DNA of 36,864 nucleotides, from positions 1 through 36,864 of the forward strand of contig JBAXHO010000013.1 of assembly GCA_037138855.1 (NCBI GenBank), read 5' to 3'. The position numbers and the translations under genes are program-made. Numbering within the stretch: position 1 is the first letter of the stretch; every line of letters starts with the position of its first letter. The stretch is from JBAXHO01 sp037138855 (lineage in GTDB: Bacteria; Patescibacteriota; Dojkabacteria; B142; OLB20). Under the pieces are notes generated by a model. It saw nothing but the letters and a program-made list of their open reading frames with translations, searched no databases and was not told where the DNA came from. Positions 23,423 to 32,019 of the stretch are shown piece by piece.

Positions 23423-24439
23423 ATGCTAGAAGGAAAACCATACTGCCTAGTTGAAGTCAGAGAACAACAATTAAATGGTCTCAAGTCAGTATTATTTGCT
23501 GAAGCTCAAGTTTTACCCAAAACAGAATACGAAGTATGGGGAACTGAAGGATGTGTTCAGTCACTAAATATGGCAATTCAAGGGCGTACTCCGATTACTG
23601 TTGAAGTGGGAATGAATGCTTTTATGATGCCTGTACCTTCTCTATTAGCATATTTAGAAATAGGAATTATTCGCCTTCAAAAATTGCAGAAATTTGGTGC
23701 AAATGCAAAATTAAGAGTCTTCTCAACAGGATCGATAAATACACATGGTGATCCTGAAGGAAATTTTCAAAGAAGACAAGCTCAGCTTATTTTCTTTAGA
23801 GAATATTTAAATGCACTTCATCCTGATTTAATAGAATCTATTAACCTTGAAGATATTCTGCAAGAATTGAACCCTAACGATGAAATTTCTCAAAAAATAT
23901 TCTCTTCCGAAGTATCTCCAGAGATTGCTCAAATATTAAATGATATGGGATCAAAATATGGGAATAATGGGAATATTTCATCTCAACAATATGGTCTAAT
24001 GCATGTTCATCCTAACTGTTTTGGTGCAAAACAGGATAAGGGATTTCGTATAGCAGTAGGATGTGAGGGAGAACGCGTATTTAACAATTTAAGATACGGA
24101 ACAATTGAAAGCAACGAAAATCCTTCAATGTCAGTTATTGTTAGAAACTCATTAAGTAGAACTGCACCATATATCCCATTACAAGGCGGACAAAGACTAT
24201 TTAATAATGATTTTATATCTACTGCTATTACTATGGAAGAAATGAAGGAATTAATAAATAATGCCAGTTTGGATAATCCAAGTACATGGAAAAATAAAGG
24301 TCAAGACATGTTTAGGTTCGCCTATCGAAAAAGACGTGGAAATCAACAACTACCATCTCATTTTCTTGAATTACAATATATTGAAGCCGTAATGGCAGGG
24401 CGGATGCATGAAGTATGTAGTTTTATTCAAAGTATTTAA
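23423..24439 (+). CDS. Unrecognised 338-residue protein downstream of thrS-tRNA-Thr
   Basis: I do not recognise a family. It is a soluble alpha/beta-looking protein with no signal peptide or membrane helix. Features worth aligning are GTEGCVQSLNMAIQG (about 40-54), STGSINTHGDPEGNFQRR (about 100-117), a His/Cys-containing YGLMHVHPNCFG (about 190-201), and an Arg-rich C-terminal part with FRFAYRKRRGNQQLPSHFLE. The start is ATG 23423; an ATG at 23415 is closed at once by TAG. It follows the threonine tRNAs and a leader that resembles that of thrS, so shared regulation is plausible. It has none of the heptamer arrays around it. Confidence 0.6.
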   Translation: MLEGKPYCLVEVREQQLNGLKSVLFAEAQVLPKTEYEVWGTEGCVQSLNMAIQGRTPITVEVGMNAFMMPVPSLLAYLEIGIIRLQKLQKFGANAKLRVFSTGSINTHGDPEGNFQRRQAQLIFFREYLNALHPDLIESINLEDILQELNPNDEISQKIFSSEVSPEIAQILNDMGSKYGNNGNISSQQYGLMHVHPNCFGAKQDKGFRIAVGCEGERVFNNLRYGTIESNENPSMSVIVRNSLSRTAPYIPLQGGQRLFNNDFISTAITMEEMKELINNASLDNPSTWKNKGQDMFRFAYRKRRGNQQLPSHFLELQYIEAVMAGRMHEVCSFIQSI

Positions 24440-24457
24440 TTTTTATATTTTAAAATA

Positions 24458-25150
24458 ATGAAAAAGATAGGACTCTTAGGCGGTGTTGGTTGGCCTTCAA
24501 CAATCGACTATTACAGGATAATAAATTAAGTTATTAATAAAAGATTTGGTGACTTAACTTCTCCTGAAATAATTGTATTCAGTGTCAATTTTGAGCCAAT
24601 AAAACAACTTCAATTCGAAGAAAAATTCGAGGAAGCAGGTAAATTGCTTGCAAAAGGAGCAGTAGCTCTTGAAAAAGCAGGAGCAGATTATATTTTTATT
24701 TGTTCTGTTACAACTAATATTTCTAGAGAATATGTTCAAAAATCCGTAAAAGTACCAATAGTAAGCATTATCGATGCATTAGCTGATCCAATTAAAGATA
24801 AAAGTATTAATACTGTCGGTTTGATTGCTACAAAATCGACCATGGATTATCCGTATTTTATCCCTAAGATGAAAGAACAGGGGATTAAATGTATTGTTCC
24901 TGAATCTAGTGATAGAAAGATTATTCATGATGTAATTTATGATGAATTGGTCTGGAACAAAGTTTATCCAGCATCAAAAAAAAAGTATTTGGCGATTATT
25001 GAAAAATTAAAGCTTAAAGGTGCAAAAGGTATTATTTTGGGGTGTACTGAAATTCCAATGCTTGTTAACCAAAGTGACATCGATATTCCCGTCTTTGATG
25101 TGACTGAACTGCATTGTAAAAAGGCAATTGAATTAGCTTTAGAAGAATAG
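24458..25150 (+). pseudogene. Aspartate/glutamate racemase-family gene with in-frame TAA
   Basis: ATG 24458 opens MKKIGLLGGVGWPSTIDYYR, the N-terminus of Asp/Glu/hydantoin racemases. TAA at 24527-24529 stops it after 23 codons, and the same frame then runs intact to 25150. Catalytic Cys candidates are in FICSVTTN and IILGCTEIPM, both after the stop. Relatives have Glu or a similar residue where the stop lies (YYRLINEEVNKR). The intact rest could only start at weak codons such as TTG 24644. It is a pseudogene, or a nonsense error in the assembly; normal racemases are about 230 residues, which the full frame matches. Confidence 0.75.
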
Positions 25151-25254
25151 TTTTGAATGCTTGTTTTCCCGCCCTGCATTTAACTACTGAATAATATTGC
25201 TCAGCCATATTCTTTTAGTTGTATAATACACAATAATATTCATGTAGTTAATCA

Positions 25255-25453
25255 ATGGATTTCTATACAGATTTTATCAAAGATCATAAACCAAAATATG
25301 TGACGACTGAAAATATTCAACGTGAGTATATCGTTGGTGGTATTAGCGATACCGCATTTTTGATATTGCTATACATTTAAAAAAACTGGTCACCTGACTC
25401 CGTTTATTCAGTTTGAAGAAATGGAGGAGGTAATAAGTGGCTTTCTTAAATAA
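25255..25453 (+). pseudogene. Small frameshifted gene upstream of the GNAT-like gene
   Basis: ATG 25255 gives 41 residues (MDFYTDFIKDHKPKYVTTEN, then YIVGGISDTAFLILLY) and stops at TAA 25378-25380. A neighbouring frame picks up at about 25373 with TFKKTGHLTPFIQFEEMEEV and stops at 25453, reading like the natural continuation. A TATAAT at 25222-25227 lies 28 bp before the ATG. No family recognised. It may have been a short partner of the downstream gene, whose strong Shine-Dalgarno lies inside the second piece. The frameshift is inferred from how the two pieces join. Confidence 0.4.
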
Positions 25454-26048
25454 CGTCATGGAAAACAAAAGCGACATTCAGATAATTCTAAAAAAACTTT
25501 CTAGTAAAGAAATTGATATTTTGATTGGAGAAGCAAAAAACTTTCCATACTTAGTTGCCGGTGACCGGAAACGTTGGACATCATTCAGTAAAGCGTATGT
25601 AATGTATAAGGAAAATCAACTGGTAGCATCATGTAGTGTGATAGAGCTTGAAAAATATATTAAGCTAGGACCTTTCATTGTCCTAGAAAAGCACCAAGGA
25701 AAAAGATATGCGAGTTTACTCGTGTCCGAAATAATTAGAAAAAATAAACATGTTTCCATCTATATTGGGAGCTATACACCTGCGATTTGGCATCTGGCCG
25801 AAAAATATTCTTTTAAACGGATAAAAAGTTTCTTTATATTACCGAATGTTATCAGGAAATATATCATAATTCAGTCACTGAAAAACTCACGGATGAGCTT
25901 TATGACTGAGTATTTGAAAAAAAGAATTTATAAAAATTCTGATTATAGATATTATGTTTTGGAGCATAATCAGGTTTGCAATTCTTTAATCTCGAATAAA
26001 CAAACAAAACGATTTCTTTTTACAGAATCTGGTTGTTTTTTCAACTAA
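25437..26048 (+). CDS. GNAT-like acetyltransferase
   Basis: A 203-residue protein starting at GTG, with a strong GGAGGAGG ribosome site at about 25422-25429. Residues about 50-130 follow the GNAT pattern: a strand with KENQLVASCSVIELEKYIKL, the acetyl-CoA loop region KHQGKRYASLLVSEIIR (cf. Q/RxxGxG/A), and IYIGSYTPAIWHLAEKYSFKRI, typical of the C-terminal part of the fold. Acceptor unknown. The last ~70 residues are basic and not typical of GNAT. It overlaps the tail of the small frameshifted gene upstream and is followed by the 33-bp repeats. Confidence 0.62.
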   Translation: MAFLNNVMENKSDIQIILKKLSSKEIDILIGEAKNFPYLVAGDRKRWTSFSKAYVMYKENQLVASCSVIELEKYIKLGPFIVLEKHQGKRYASLLVSEIIRKNKHVSIYIGSYTPAIWHLAEKYSFKRIKSFFILPNVIRKYIIIQSLKNSRMSFMTEYLKKRIYKNSDYRYYVLEHNQVCNSLISNKQTKRFLFTESGCFFN

Positions 26049-26054
26049 CCCTCA

Positions 26055-26186
26055 AGTTGGGTATACTTTAGGTCAAAAAACAGGGAGAATTGGGTATATT
26101 TTAGGTTAAAAAACTGGAGAAAATGAGTATACTTTAGGGTAGAAACATGCTAAAATTGGATATATTTTAGGAATAATAATGAAATG
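26055..26186. repeat. Four 33-bp direct repeats ending at the ATPase start
   Basis: Units begin at 26055, 26088, 26121 and 26154, all exactly 33 bp apart, with consensus AATTGGGTATA(C/T)TTTAGG followed by an A-rich stretch. The last unit decays and runs into the ATG at 26184. Each unit contains a -10-like hexamer (TATACT or TATATT). No spacers differ between units, so this is not a CRISPR. It could be an operator/iteron array controlling the ATPase gene. Confidence 0.88.
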
Positions 26187-27524
26187 TTTAAGAGACAAAT
26201 TGAGAAAACTCTAGCAAAATGGGCTAGGTCACCAAGGCGAAAACCATTGATATTACGAGGTGCCAGACAAGTCGGGAAAACTACAGCAGTCAAATTGTTC
26301 AGTAAGAACTTCGACCAATATATTTATCTAAACCTAGATTTGGAAGCAGATCGTCTGATCTTTGAAAAAGGATATTCGATTGCGGATTTACTCAATGCTA
26401 TCCGCCTCGAAAAAAATGCTCCAACAATCTCAGGTAGAACTCTTATTTTTATAGATGAAATTCAAAATTCTCCCAATGCAGTACATCTTTTAAGGTATTT
26501 TTATGAGTTCAACCCAGAACTGTATATTATCGCTGCTGGTTCACTTCTGGAATCTGCAATAAACATACAGGATAGCTTTCCTGTGGGTCGAGTGGAGTAT
26601 GCCTATCTTTATCCTGTCAATTTCAATGAATTTCTATCCGCATCAGGCGAAAATGAACTTCTAAGTTTGCTAAAAACTATTCCTCTCGCTGTTATTACAC
26701 ACGAAAAATTACTCAGATTATTTCACAGGTATACTTTGATTGGTGGACTTCCTGAGATAGTGGATAGTTACCTGAAATCCGAAGACATCTCAACTTTGGG
26801 GATACTATATGAAGGACTGAAGAATTCGTATAACGATGATTTTGAAAAATATGCAAAAAGTCAAAAAGAAAAGCAAATTTTGAGACATATAATAAATTCT
26901 GTACCCCAATACGCTGGGAAACGCATAAAATACCAAGGATTTGGAAATTCCAGCTATCGATCAAAAGATATTGCAGAAGGCTTACGAACACTTGAAAAAG
27001 CATTTTTGATCGAGCTAAATTTCCCTACCACATCATGTGATCTACCCGTAATTCTAAACAGGCAAAAAGCTCCCAAGCTACATTTTTTTGATACTGGTCT
27101 CATGATCCAGCTGTTAGGCTTGCAGACAGCATTGTTGGACTTGAGTGATTTGAACAATGTGTATCTTGGGTTGATCACAGAACACGTTGTGGCACAGGAG
27201 TTGAAGTCAATTAGTAATTCTGTTAGAAACACCGCAAATTTCTGGACTCGAGAAAGCAATCAGGCAAATGCTGAAGTGGATTTCGTTATTCAGCACAAAA
27301 ATTTACTGATACCTATCGAAGTCAAGTCGGGAGCGACTGGTACATTACGCTCTCTACATGAATATGTTGACCGTGCACCGCATAGTTATGCTGTTCGTTT
27401 GTACGCAGGAGAAATACGTCAGGATGAAGTATCTACTCGTACTGGAAAAAAATTTCAACTTTTAAGTCTGCCATATTATCTTGCAGGACATATACACGAG
27501 TATTTAGAATGGTTTTGTAAGTAG
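26184..27524 (+). CDS. AAA_14/DUF4143-type ATPase
   Basis: A 446-residue ATPase of the widespread AAA_14 plus DUF4143 group. Walker A is GARQVGKTT (26-34) and Walker B LIFIDEIQNSP with D91-E92; the sensor-like IIAAGSLLES follows. The C-terminal DUF4143 half has TGLMIQLLG and an EVDFVIQHKN...IEVKSG pattern (about 360-385), similar to the PD-(D/E)xK nuclease-like fold of this family. The biological role is unknown; these genes are often in accessory regions and sometimes behave like mobile or defence cargo. It is preceded directly by four 33-bp repeats. Confidence 0.88.
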   Translation: MFKRQIEKTLAKWARSPRRKPLILRGARQVGKTTAVKLFSKNFDQYIYLNLDLEADRLIFEKGYSIADLLNAIRLEKNAPTISGRTLIFIDEIQNSPNAVHLLRYFYEFNPELYIIAAGSLLESAINIQDSFPVGRVEYAYLYPVNFNEFLSASGENELLSLLKTIPLAVITHEKLLRLFHRYTLIGGLPEIVDSYLKSEDISTLGILYEGLKNSYNDDFEKYAKSQKEKQILRHIINSVPQYAGKRIKYQGFGNSSYRSKDIAEGLRTLEKAFLIELNFPTTSCDLPVILNRQKAPKLHFFDTGLMIQLLGLQTALLDLSDLNNVYLGLITEHVVAQELKSISNSVRNTANFWTRESNQANAEVDFVIQHKNLLIPIEVKSGATGTLRSLHEYVDRAPHSYAVRLYAGEIRQDEVSTRTGKKFQLLSLPYYLAGHIHEYLEWFCK

Positions 27525-27725
27525 ATTGAATCTTTATAAAAATAATTTTAAAGAGAACTGTAATTTAACAAGAGGTTGTATAAATTCTATTATTACCAAA
27601 TTCACTCAAATACTAGATAGTATCATTTTAGTATAATAGGGATTAACAAATTTTTTACTTGATATTATCTTTTTATATTATCAACTTGTAACTTTCAACT
27701 TCTACCTTTTAACTATTCTATTTCC

Positions 27726-28343
27726 ATGAACCAGACAATCAAAACTTACTCGCAAATTTACCAGGAATATGCAGCAAGTAATATGCATTTTAAGCAGATT
27801 CAGCCAAAGTTAAAAAAGTTTGTAAAATTGTTAAATGGCAAAAAAGTGCTGGATATTGGTTGTGCTGATGGTCGTGATACTGCAGCTTTTCAGAAATTGG
27901 GCTTGGAAGTTACTGGTATTGATCTCACACCTGAGTTTATTAAATTAGCTAAGCAGAATCATACAGAGTGCAATTTCGTAGTTATGGACATGCTGAAATT
28001 GGATTTTGCTCCAGAAAGCTTTTCCGGAATTTGGGCTTCCGCTTCGTTATTACACATTCCGAAAAAAGAAGCGCTTCAGAGCTTGCAGGGTTTCTATAGA
28101 GTTTTGGATAGTAAGGGAATTTTGTATTTCTCAGTAATGAAGGGAGATTTCGATGGGGAAAGAGAAAATAAACATAATCACTGGGGACCAAGGCATTTCG
28201 CTGATTATCAGCAGGCAGAAATCGAAGAATTGTTAAATGAAACAAATTTTCAGAAAATTGAAATTACTAGTAATAAAGTTTCCTGGAGACCGACTTTTCT
28301 GCATGTCTTTGCGAGAAAAAACGGGGAACGCATTTCGTCCTAG
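27726..28343 (+). CDS. Class I SAM-dependent methyltransferase
   Basis: A 205-residue methyltransferase. Motif I is KVLDIGCADGRD (about 39-50), the acidic end of strand 2 is VTGIDLTPEF, motif II is FVVMDMLKLDF, and post-motif SFSGIWASASLLHIPKKE is typical of the UbiE/Methyltransf_11 group. The substrate cannot be told. The 200-bp spacer before it is AT-rich and ends in a degenerate array of TTTTAACT-like units. The stop TAG lies inside a hairpin, TCCT-GTACC/GGTAC-AGGA (28338-28361), that may be its terminator. Confidence 0.85.
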   Translation: MNQTIKTYSQIYQEYAASNMHFKQIQPKLKKFVKLLNGKKVLDIGCADGRDTAAFQKLGLEVTGIDLTPEFIKLAKQNHTECNFVVMDMLKLDFAPESFSGIWASASLLHIPKKEALQSLQGFYRVLDSKGILYFSVMKGDFDGERENKHNHWGPRHFADYQQAEIEELLNETNFQKIEITSNKVSWRPTFLHVFARKNGERISS

Positions 28344-28467
28344 TACCATGAAGGTACAGGATTAAGATAGTTCGCATTTTGCATTTCGAATATTTAGTTT
28401 AAGTAAATAAATTTTACTTTATTTAGTTTTTATCTTTTAACTTGTATCTATTAACTTTTACCTTATT

Positions 28468-29439
28468 CTATTTCACCCCAATCACCTCATAAATTCGGTA
28501 CAATCCAGTTAATCCGCTATCAGCATCATCTACAAGACAATCAATAGTAAACTCCTGTTTTGTTTGAGCTGTTTGTAACATCGGAAATTGTTTAAAAAAC
28601 TTTTTATTAATAATATATTTATCTTGGTAAACTTGTTCTTCCTGGGGTAATTTTTTGCTTCCCGCCACTTGAAAATAGATGAAGTCAGTAGCAGCACCTC
28701 GATCGTTAAAGGAATTAGCATCTTGATTGGCAGCGAATTCACCACGGTAAATAAGCTGGACATTTAATTGACCAATGCTTTGTCCCATCATTTGATCAAG
28801 TACTGGTAAAAGATCTTTTTCTTGATTTTTTTCGATTTTTAATTCAACAAACCAGTTATTATACCAAAGGCGTGGCCAGGGAGAGTAGCTGTTACTATAG
28901 TAATGGAGCTCCTTTTGGTTGGAATTATCTAAGTAACTATAACCGTAAACATATTTGTAATAATTAAATTGGGAGTCTTTTTTTACCAAAATTCGATATG
29001 AATTATTATTGATGTCAATCGGGTCTTCTAAGGGCTTGATTTCATCCATACCAGTATAATCTTCTTCTTTAAGAAAACGTAATGTCATTTCCATCCCAGG
29101 ATAAGTAATAAGGCTTTGTTCTAGATTATTACTAGTTTTTGTTTTTTGGAAATTTAAGTTAAATGTTTCTGGATAGTTGAGCGTCATTTTTAAGGTACGA
29201 TCACTATCAAATTGGTTTGATAATTCAAAAGTTTTTTGCTTAGTTTCTGCAATTGGAGTTGTAGAAATGATTGTAGTTGTGAGCGGAGTCGGAGAATTTA
29301 TCGGTGCTGCTATTGGATTGATTTTATTCCAAAAACCTTTGAGTATAATGATTATTATTAATGCTATGACAAATCCCAGCATGATTATAGTGCTGCAGCC
29401 AATAGTTAATATTTTTAGAATTCGGTTAGATTGGGGCAT
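28468..29439 (-). CDS. Hypothetical membrane-anchored extracytoplasmic protein
   Basis: A 323-residue protein of unknown function. One membrane helix (about 10-34) is followed by a Pro/Thr/Ile-rich linker (INSPTPLTTTIISTTPIAET) and a large, Tyr/Trp-rich, mostly beta domain outside the cell. A Cys near the C-terminus (TIDCLVDDADSGLTGLYRIY) is notable. The domain resembles the PsbP/lipoprotein-like beta domains often seen in uncharacterised exported proteins, but I cannot assign it. It lies downstream of the PstS-like gene on the same strand. Confidence 0.55.
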   Translation of the reverse strand: MPQSNRILKILTIGCSTIIMLGFVIALIIIIILKGFWNKINPIAAPINSPTPLTTTIISTTPIAETKQKTFELSNQFDSDRTLKMTLNYPETFNLNFQKTKTSNNLEQSLITYPGMEMTLRFLKEEDYTGMDEIKPLEDPIDINNNSYRILVKKDSQFNYYKYVYGYSYLDNSNQKELHYYSNSYSPWPRLWYNNWFVELKIEKNQEKDLLPVLDQMMGQSIGQLNVQLIYRGEFAANQDANSFNDRGAATDFIYFQVAGSKKLPQEEQVYQDKYIINKKFFKQFPMLQTAQTKQEFTIDCLVDDADSGLTGLYRIYEVIGVK

Positions 29440-29483
29440 GAGAGATGGATAATTAGTTAAGAGATAAAAGATAATAGTTACAA

Positions 29484-29583
29484 GTTCCAGCCATAGGCTG
29501 ATAAGGCTTTGGCTTTAGAAGAAATTAAGAATTAAGAATTAAGAATTTAGGAATCTGAGAATCTAGGAATCTAGAAATCTGGG
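29484..29583. repeat. Dispersed 38-bp repeat plus 7- and 8-bp tandem units
   Basis: 29484-29521 (GTTCCAGCCATAGGCTG and on) recurs inverted at 34661-34698. 29524-29551 holds ATTAAGA three times and one variant. 29552-29583 changes to 8-bp units (AATCTGAG, AATCTAGG, AATCTAGA, AATCTGGG). Rest of the spacer to 29659 is degenerate TTTTAACT-like. Confidence 0.85.
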
Positions 29584-29659
29584 ATTTTATCCTATTAACT
29601 CTTAACTATTAGATTTTAACTATTCTTTCTTCTATTAACTTTTACCTATTAGCTTTTAA

Positions 29660-30736
29660 CTATTGATTCACTACCGGTACATAGCCTGATTCTGTTACTG
29701 TATCTTGTCCAGCTTTGGTCATGAGCCAGTCACGTAGATTGGCTGCCGCAGTTCCAGACTGAAGATCTTTTCTGGTGACGATAAATACAGGTGCAGTAAG
29801 TGGATAAGACTGATTAGTAAGTGTTTCAGTACTTGGTTTAACGCCTTCAATTGCCAGCAATTTCAGTTTAGCATTAGGCACCATAAATTGCTCATAATAA
29901 TAAACTGAGTAACCAATTCCTTGTTTATCATTGCTCACACGATTGATCAAGCCGGACATACCAGAAATTGTTAATTCCGGAGCATTAATTGGAGTGACTC
30001 CTTTTAGAACTAATTTTTTCATTAATTCTTGACTACCGGAATTATCTTCGCGCTGGTAAGCATTAATTTTTTGAGCTAATCCGTTTAATTCGTTCCAATT
30101 AGTTGTCTTGCCAGTATAGATATCGAGTACCTGTTGGATTGTTAAATTATCAACCGGATTTTCTTTATTAACGAGATAAACGAAAGCATCAATCGCAACT
30201 GGTTGGATGTCTAAGGTCACATTTTTTTCTGTCAGTAACTTGGTTTCATCAGCTGATGGTTCAGTTGCTACCAAAATTAAATCGGTTTCACCATTGATTA
30301 ATTTGACATAAGCGTTGTGAGTGGTACTGTTGACCGATTTGCTGCGGATTACTGTTAAATTTTCATCTGAGGTTTTGATATCGACATAGCGTTCTTTGGT
30401 ATCGATAGAATCACTGTATTCCTGCCATTGACATGAATAGTTTAAAAGTTTGCAGATGATAAAACTACGGAGTGGTACATTGGAAGTGGAGCCATCGATT
30501 TTGGGAAAATTATCAAGCGTAAAAGTATAATTGACATCAGGTTTGTATGTCGTTTCTCCAGAAGGTACGACAGTATTGGTTGTAATTGGTTCGGGATCTG
30601 ATTCTTTAGTCTCAGGTTTTATAAGAATTGCGACAATGCCAATCCCGGTTAAAAGAATAATTACCAGATTGGTGGCAATCACATAAAGCCAGATCCGGGA
30701 AGGCTTGGCTGGAATTGGAGTAGCTGGTTCGTTCAT
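29660..30736 (-). CDS. Membrane-anchored PstS-like substrate-binding protein
   Basis: A 358-residue type 2 periplasmic-binding-fold protein. An N-terminal membrane helix at about 16-38 anchors it, with no lipobox Cys. The binding domain (about 70-358) has the PstS-like landmarks TIQQVLDIYTGKTTNWNEL, the serine-rich ligand loop QREDNSGSQELMKK, and GIGYSVYYYEQF. This is the phosphate-binding family, used as ABC transporter receptor or as a membrane-tethered scavenger. No pstC/A/B genes are near, so transport cannot be inferred. Vicinal Cys (about C100 and C107) may form a disulfide. Confidence 0.78.
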   Translation of the reverse strand: MNEPATPIPAKPSRIWLYVIATNLVIILLTGIGIVAILIKPETKESDPEPITTNTVVPSGETTYKPDVNYTFTLDNFPKIDGSTSNVPLRSFIICKLLNYSCQWQEYSDSIDTKERYVDIKTSDENLTVIRSKSVNSTTHNAYVKLINGETDLILVATEPSADETKLLTEKNVTLDIQPVAIDAFVYLVNKENPVDNLTIQQVLDIYTGKTTNWNELNGLAQKINAYQREDNSGSQELMKKLVLKGVTPINAPELTISGMSGLINRVSNDKQGIGYSVYYYEQFMVPNAKLKLLAIEGVKPSTETLTNQSYPLTAPVFIVTRKDLQSGTAAANLRDWLMTKAGQDTVTESGYVPVVNQ

Positions 30737-30917
30737 GGGAGGAAATTGGATAAATTAGATAAGTAAATCATATAATGTTTAGAACGGAAGGACAAGGTGT
30801 TTAGTTATGCTATAATTATTGCAATTTCATTTAAATATCAAAGACTGTCTGCTGATTACAAACTACAGTCTATTGATTATTATCTTTTAACTCATAACTT
30901 TTATCTTTTTAATATCA

Positions 30918-31331
30918 ATGAAACTCACCCTTCCTCCCTGTTGTTATCGTATTAGTGTCAAGGCTCTTGTTTGGGATGATCAGAAGAGGTTTCTTCTGGC
31001 ACTTGAAAATAATGATCTTTGGGAAACGCCAGGAGGTGGCCTAGATTTAGGTGAAAGTCCTGAGCAATGCTTGAGACGGGAATTGGCGGAAGAAATGGGC
31101 TTAAAGGCGACTTTTATTGCTAGCAAACCAGATTTTTTCTATACTTTCCAGGATACTGCTGGAACAAAGCGAGCACATCTCATTTATCAAGTGAAATTGA
31201 ATAATTTGGAGTTTAAAAAATCGAATGAATGTGTTGCTTTGCAGTTTTTTACTTCAGCTGAAGCATTAGAACTAAAGGCATTTTCAAACGTTTATCTCTT
31301 TGCCAAAATGTTATTATACTCCAGAAAATAA
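30918..31331 (+). CDS. Nudix hydrolase
   Basis: A 137-residue Nudix hydrolase with the full box in GGGLDLGESPEQCLRRELAE followed by EMGL (G-x5-E-x7-REL-x-EE-x-G-L). The preceding strand VKALVWDDQKRFLLALEN is typical of MutT-like members. It could be a house-cleaning enzyme for modified nucleotides; the substrate cannot be inferred. The start is the ATG after a TTTTAACT-like spacer. The next genes are a toxin-antitoxin pair on the same strand. Confidence 0.88.
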   Translation: MKLTLPPCCYRISVKALVWDDQKRFLLALENNDLWETPGGGLDLGESPEQCLRRELAEEMGLKATFIASKPDFFYTFQDTAGTKRAHLIYQVKLNNLEFKKSNECVALQFFTSAEALELKAFSNVYLFAKMLLYSRK

Positions 31332-31413
31332 ATGCTGATTATTGTACGTCATGCCGTATTGACGGACAAATGCTGTTTATGAGAAAATACAATATAAGTT
31401 TTTTTAAATAATC

Positions 31414-31656
31414 ATGAATAAAAAATTAACAATACGTCTTTCTGATCTGGATTATACTAGAGCAAAAGTATTAGTTGCCGAAAGGGGAATTACTTTGAGT
31501 ACGTTTTTTCGTGAAGCTTTGGATTCGGCATTGGTTGAAGAAATTTCTCCTGAATATGAAGCTTATTTAATTCAGAAGGAGTTGGAATTAAAAATGGATA
31601 TGAAAGCAGGAAAAACCAAGGTGGCTTATCAAGCTGAAGATTTTTTTACAGTGTAA
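31414..31656 (+). CDS. RelB/DinJ-family antitoxin
   Basis: An 80-residue ribbon-helix-helix antitoxin. The N-terminus KLTIRLSDLDYTRAKVLVAE and the turn GITLSTFFREALDSAL match the RelB/DinJ pattern; the C-terminal half is charged and would wrap the toxin. It overlaps the toxin ATG by one base (TAATG), so translation is coupled and antitoxin comes first, as usual. It probably represses its own promoter; the spacer holds an inverted repeat CGTCA/TGACG (about 31348-31364) that could be an operator. Confidence 0.82.
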   Translation: MNKKLTIRLSDLDYTRAKVLVAERGITLSTFFREALDSALVEEISPEYEAYLIQKELELKMDMKAGKTKVAYQAEDFFTV

Positions 31657-31937
31657 TGAAGAAGATGATTGCAAAACCAATTATTTATAATCACAAGTTT
31701 CAAAAATCATTAATTACACTTAGTCGGATTGGTAAGCTGAAAGAGCGAATTCTTATACGAATTAATTTATTCCTTGCTGATCGGAGTAATCCAATATTAA
31801 GGGATCATTCATTACAAGGAAGATTTAAAAACTTTCGAGCGTTTTCAATTACCGGTGATGTAAGGATTATTTATCGAGAATATCCCCATCACTTTCTTTT
31901 TATTGATATTGGTACACATAATCAAGTATATTCATGA
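31656..31937 (+). CDS. YafQ/RelE-family mRNA interferase toxin
   Basis: A 93-residue type II toxin that cuts mRNA on the ribosome. Family landmarks are LRDHSLQGRFKNFRAFSI, then GDVRIIYRE and the end FIDIGTHNQVYS. The His of the GTH motif and the Arg of DVRIIY are present. The His/Asp/Trp set of E. coli YafQ is only partly matched, so cleavage specificity may differ. It is coupled to the RelB-like antitoxin. The TATCAAG array at 31955 follows 17 bp after. Confidence 0.82.
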   Translation: MKKMIAKPIIYNHKFQKSLITLSRIGKLKERILIRINLFLADRSNPILRDHSLQGRFKNFRAFSITGDVRIIYREYPHHFLFIDIGTHNQVYS

Positions 31938-31954
31938 TTATTTAAGGAATTTAG

Positions 31955-31968
31955 TATCAAGTATCAAG
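31955..31968. repeat. Heptamer repeat TATCAAG x2
   Basis: Two perfect TATCAAG units in the spacer between the toxin and kup, followed by TAGG. Confidence 0.75.
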
Positions 31969-32019
31969 TAGGAAAGAATATTCGATTCCTAGATTCTTTT
32001 ATTCTTAAATTCTTTCTTC

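Noticed and set aside
17594..25150. Reassignment of TAA to an amino acid
   Set aside because: TAA ends many intact genes here (smpB, thrS, SpoIID protein), so it is a normal stop; isolated nonsense changes are simpler.
26055..26186. Possible CRISPR array
   Set aside because: The units are contiguous with no distinct spacers, each 33 bp in full, and no cas gene is near.
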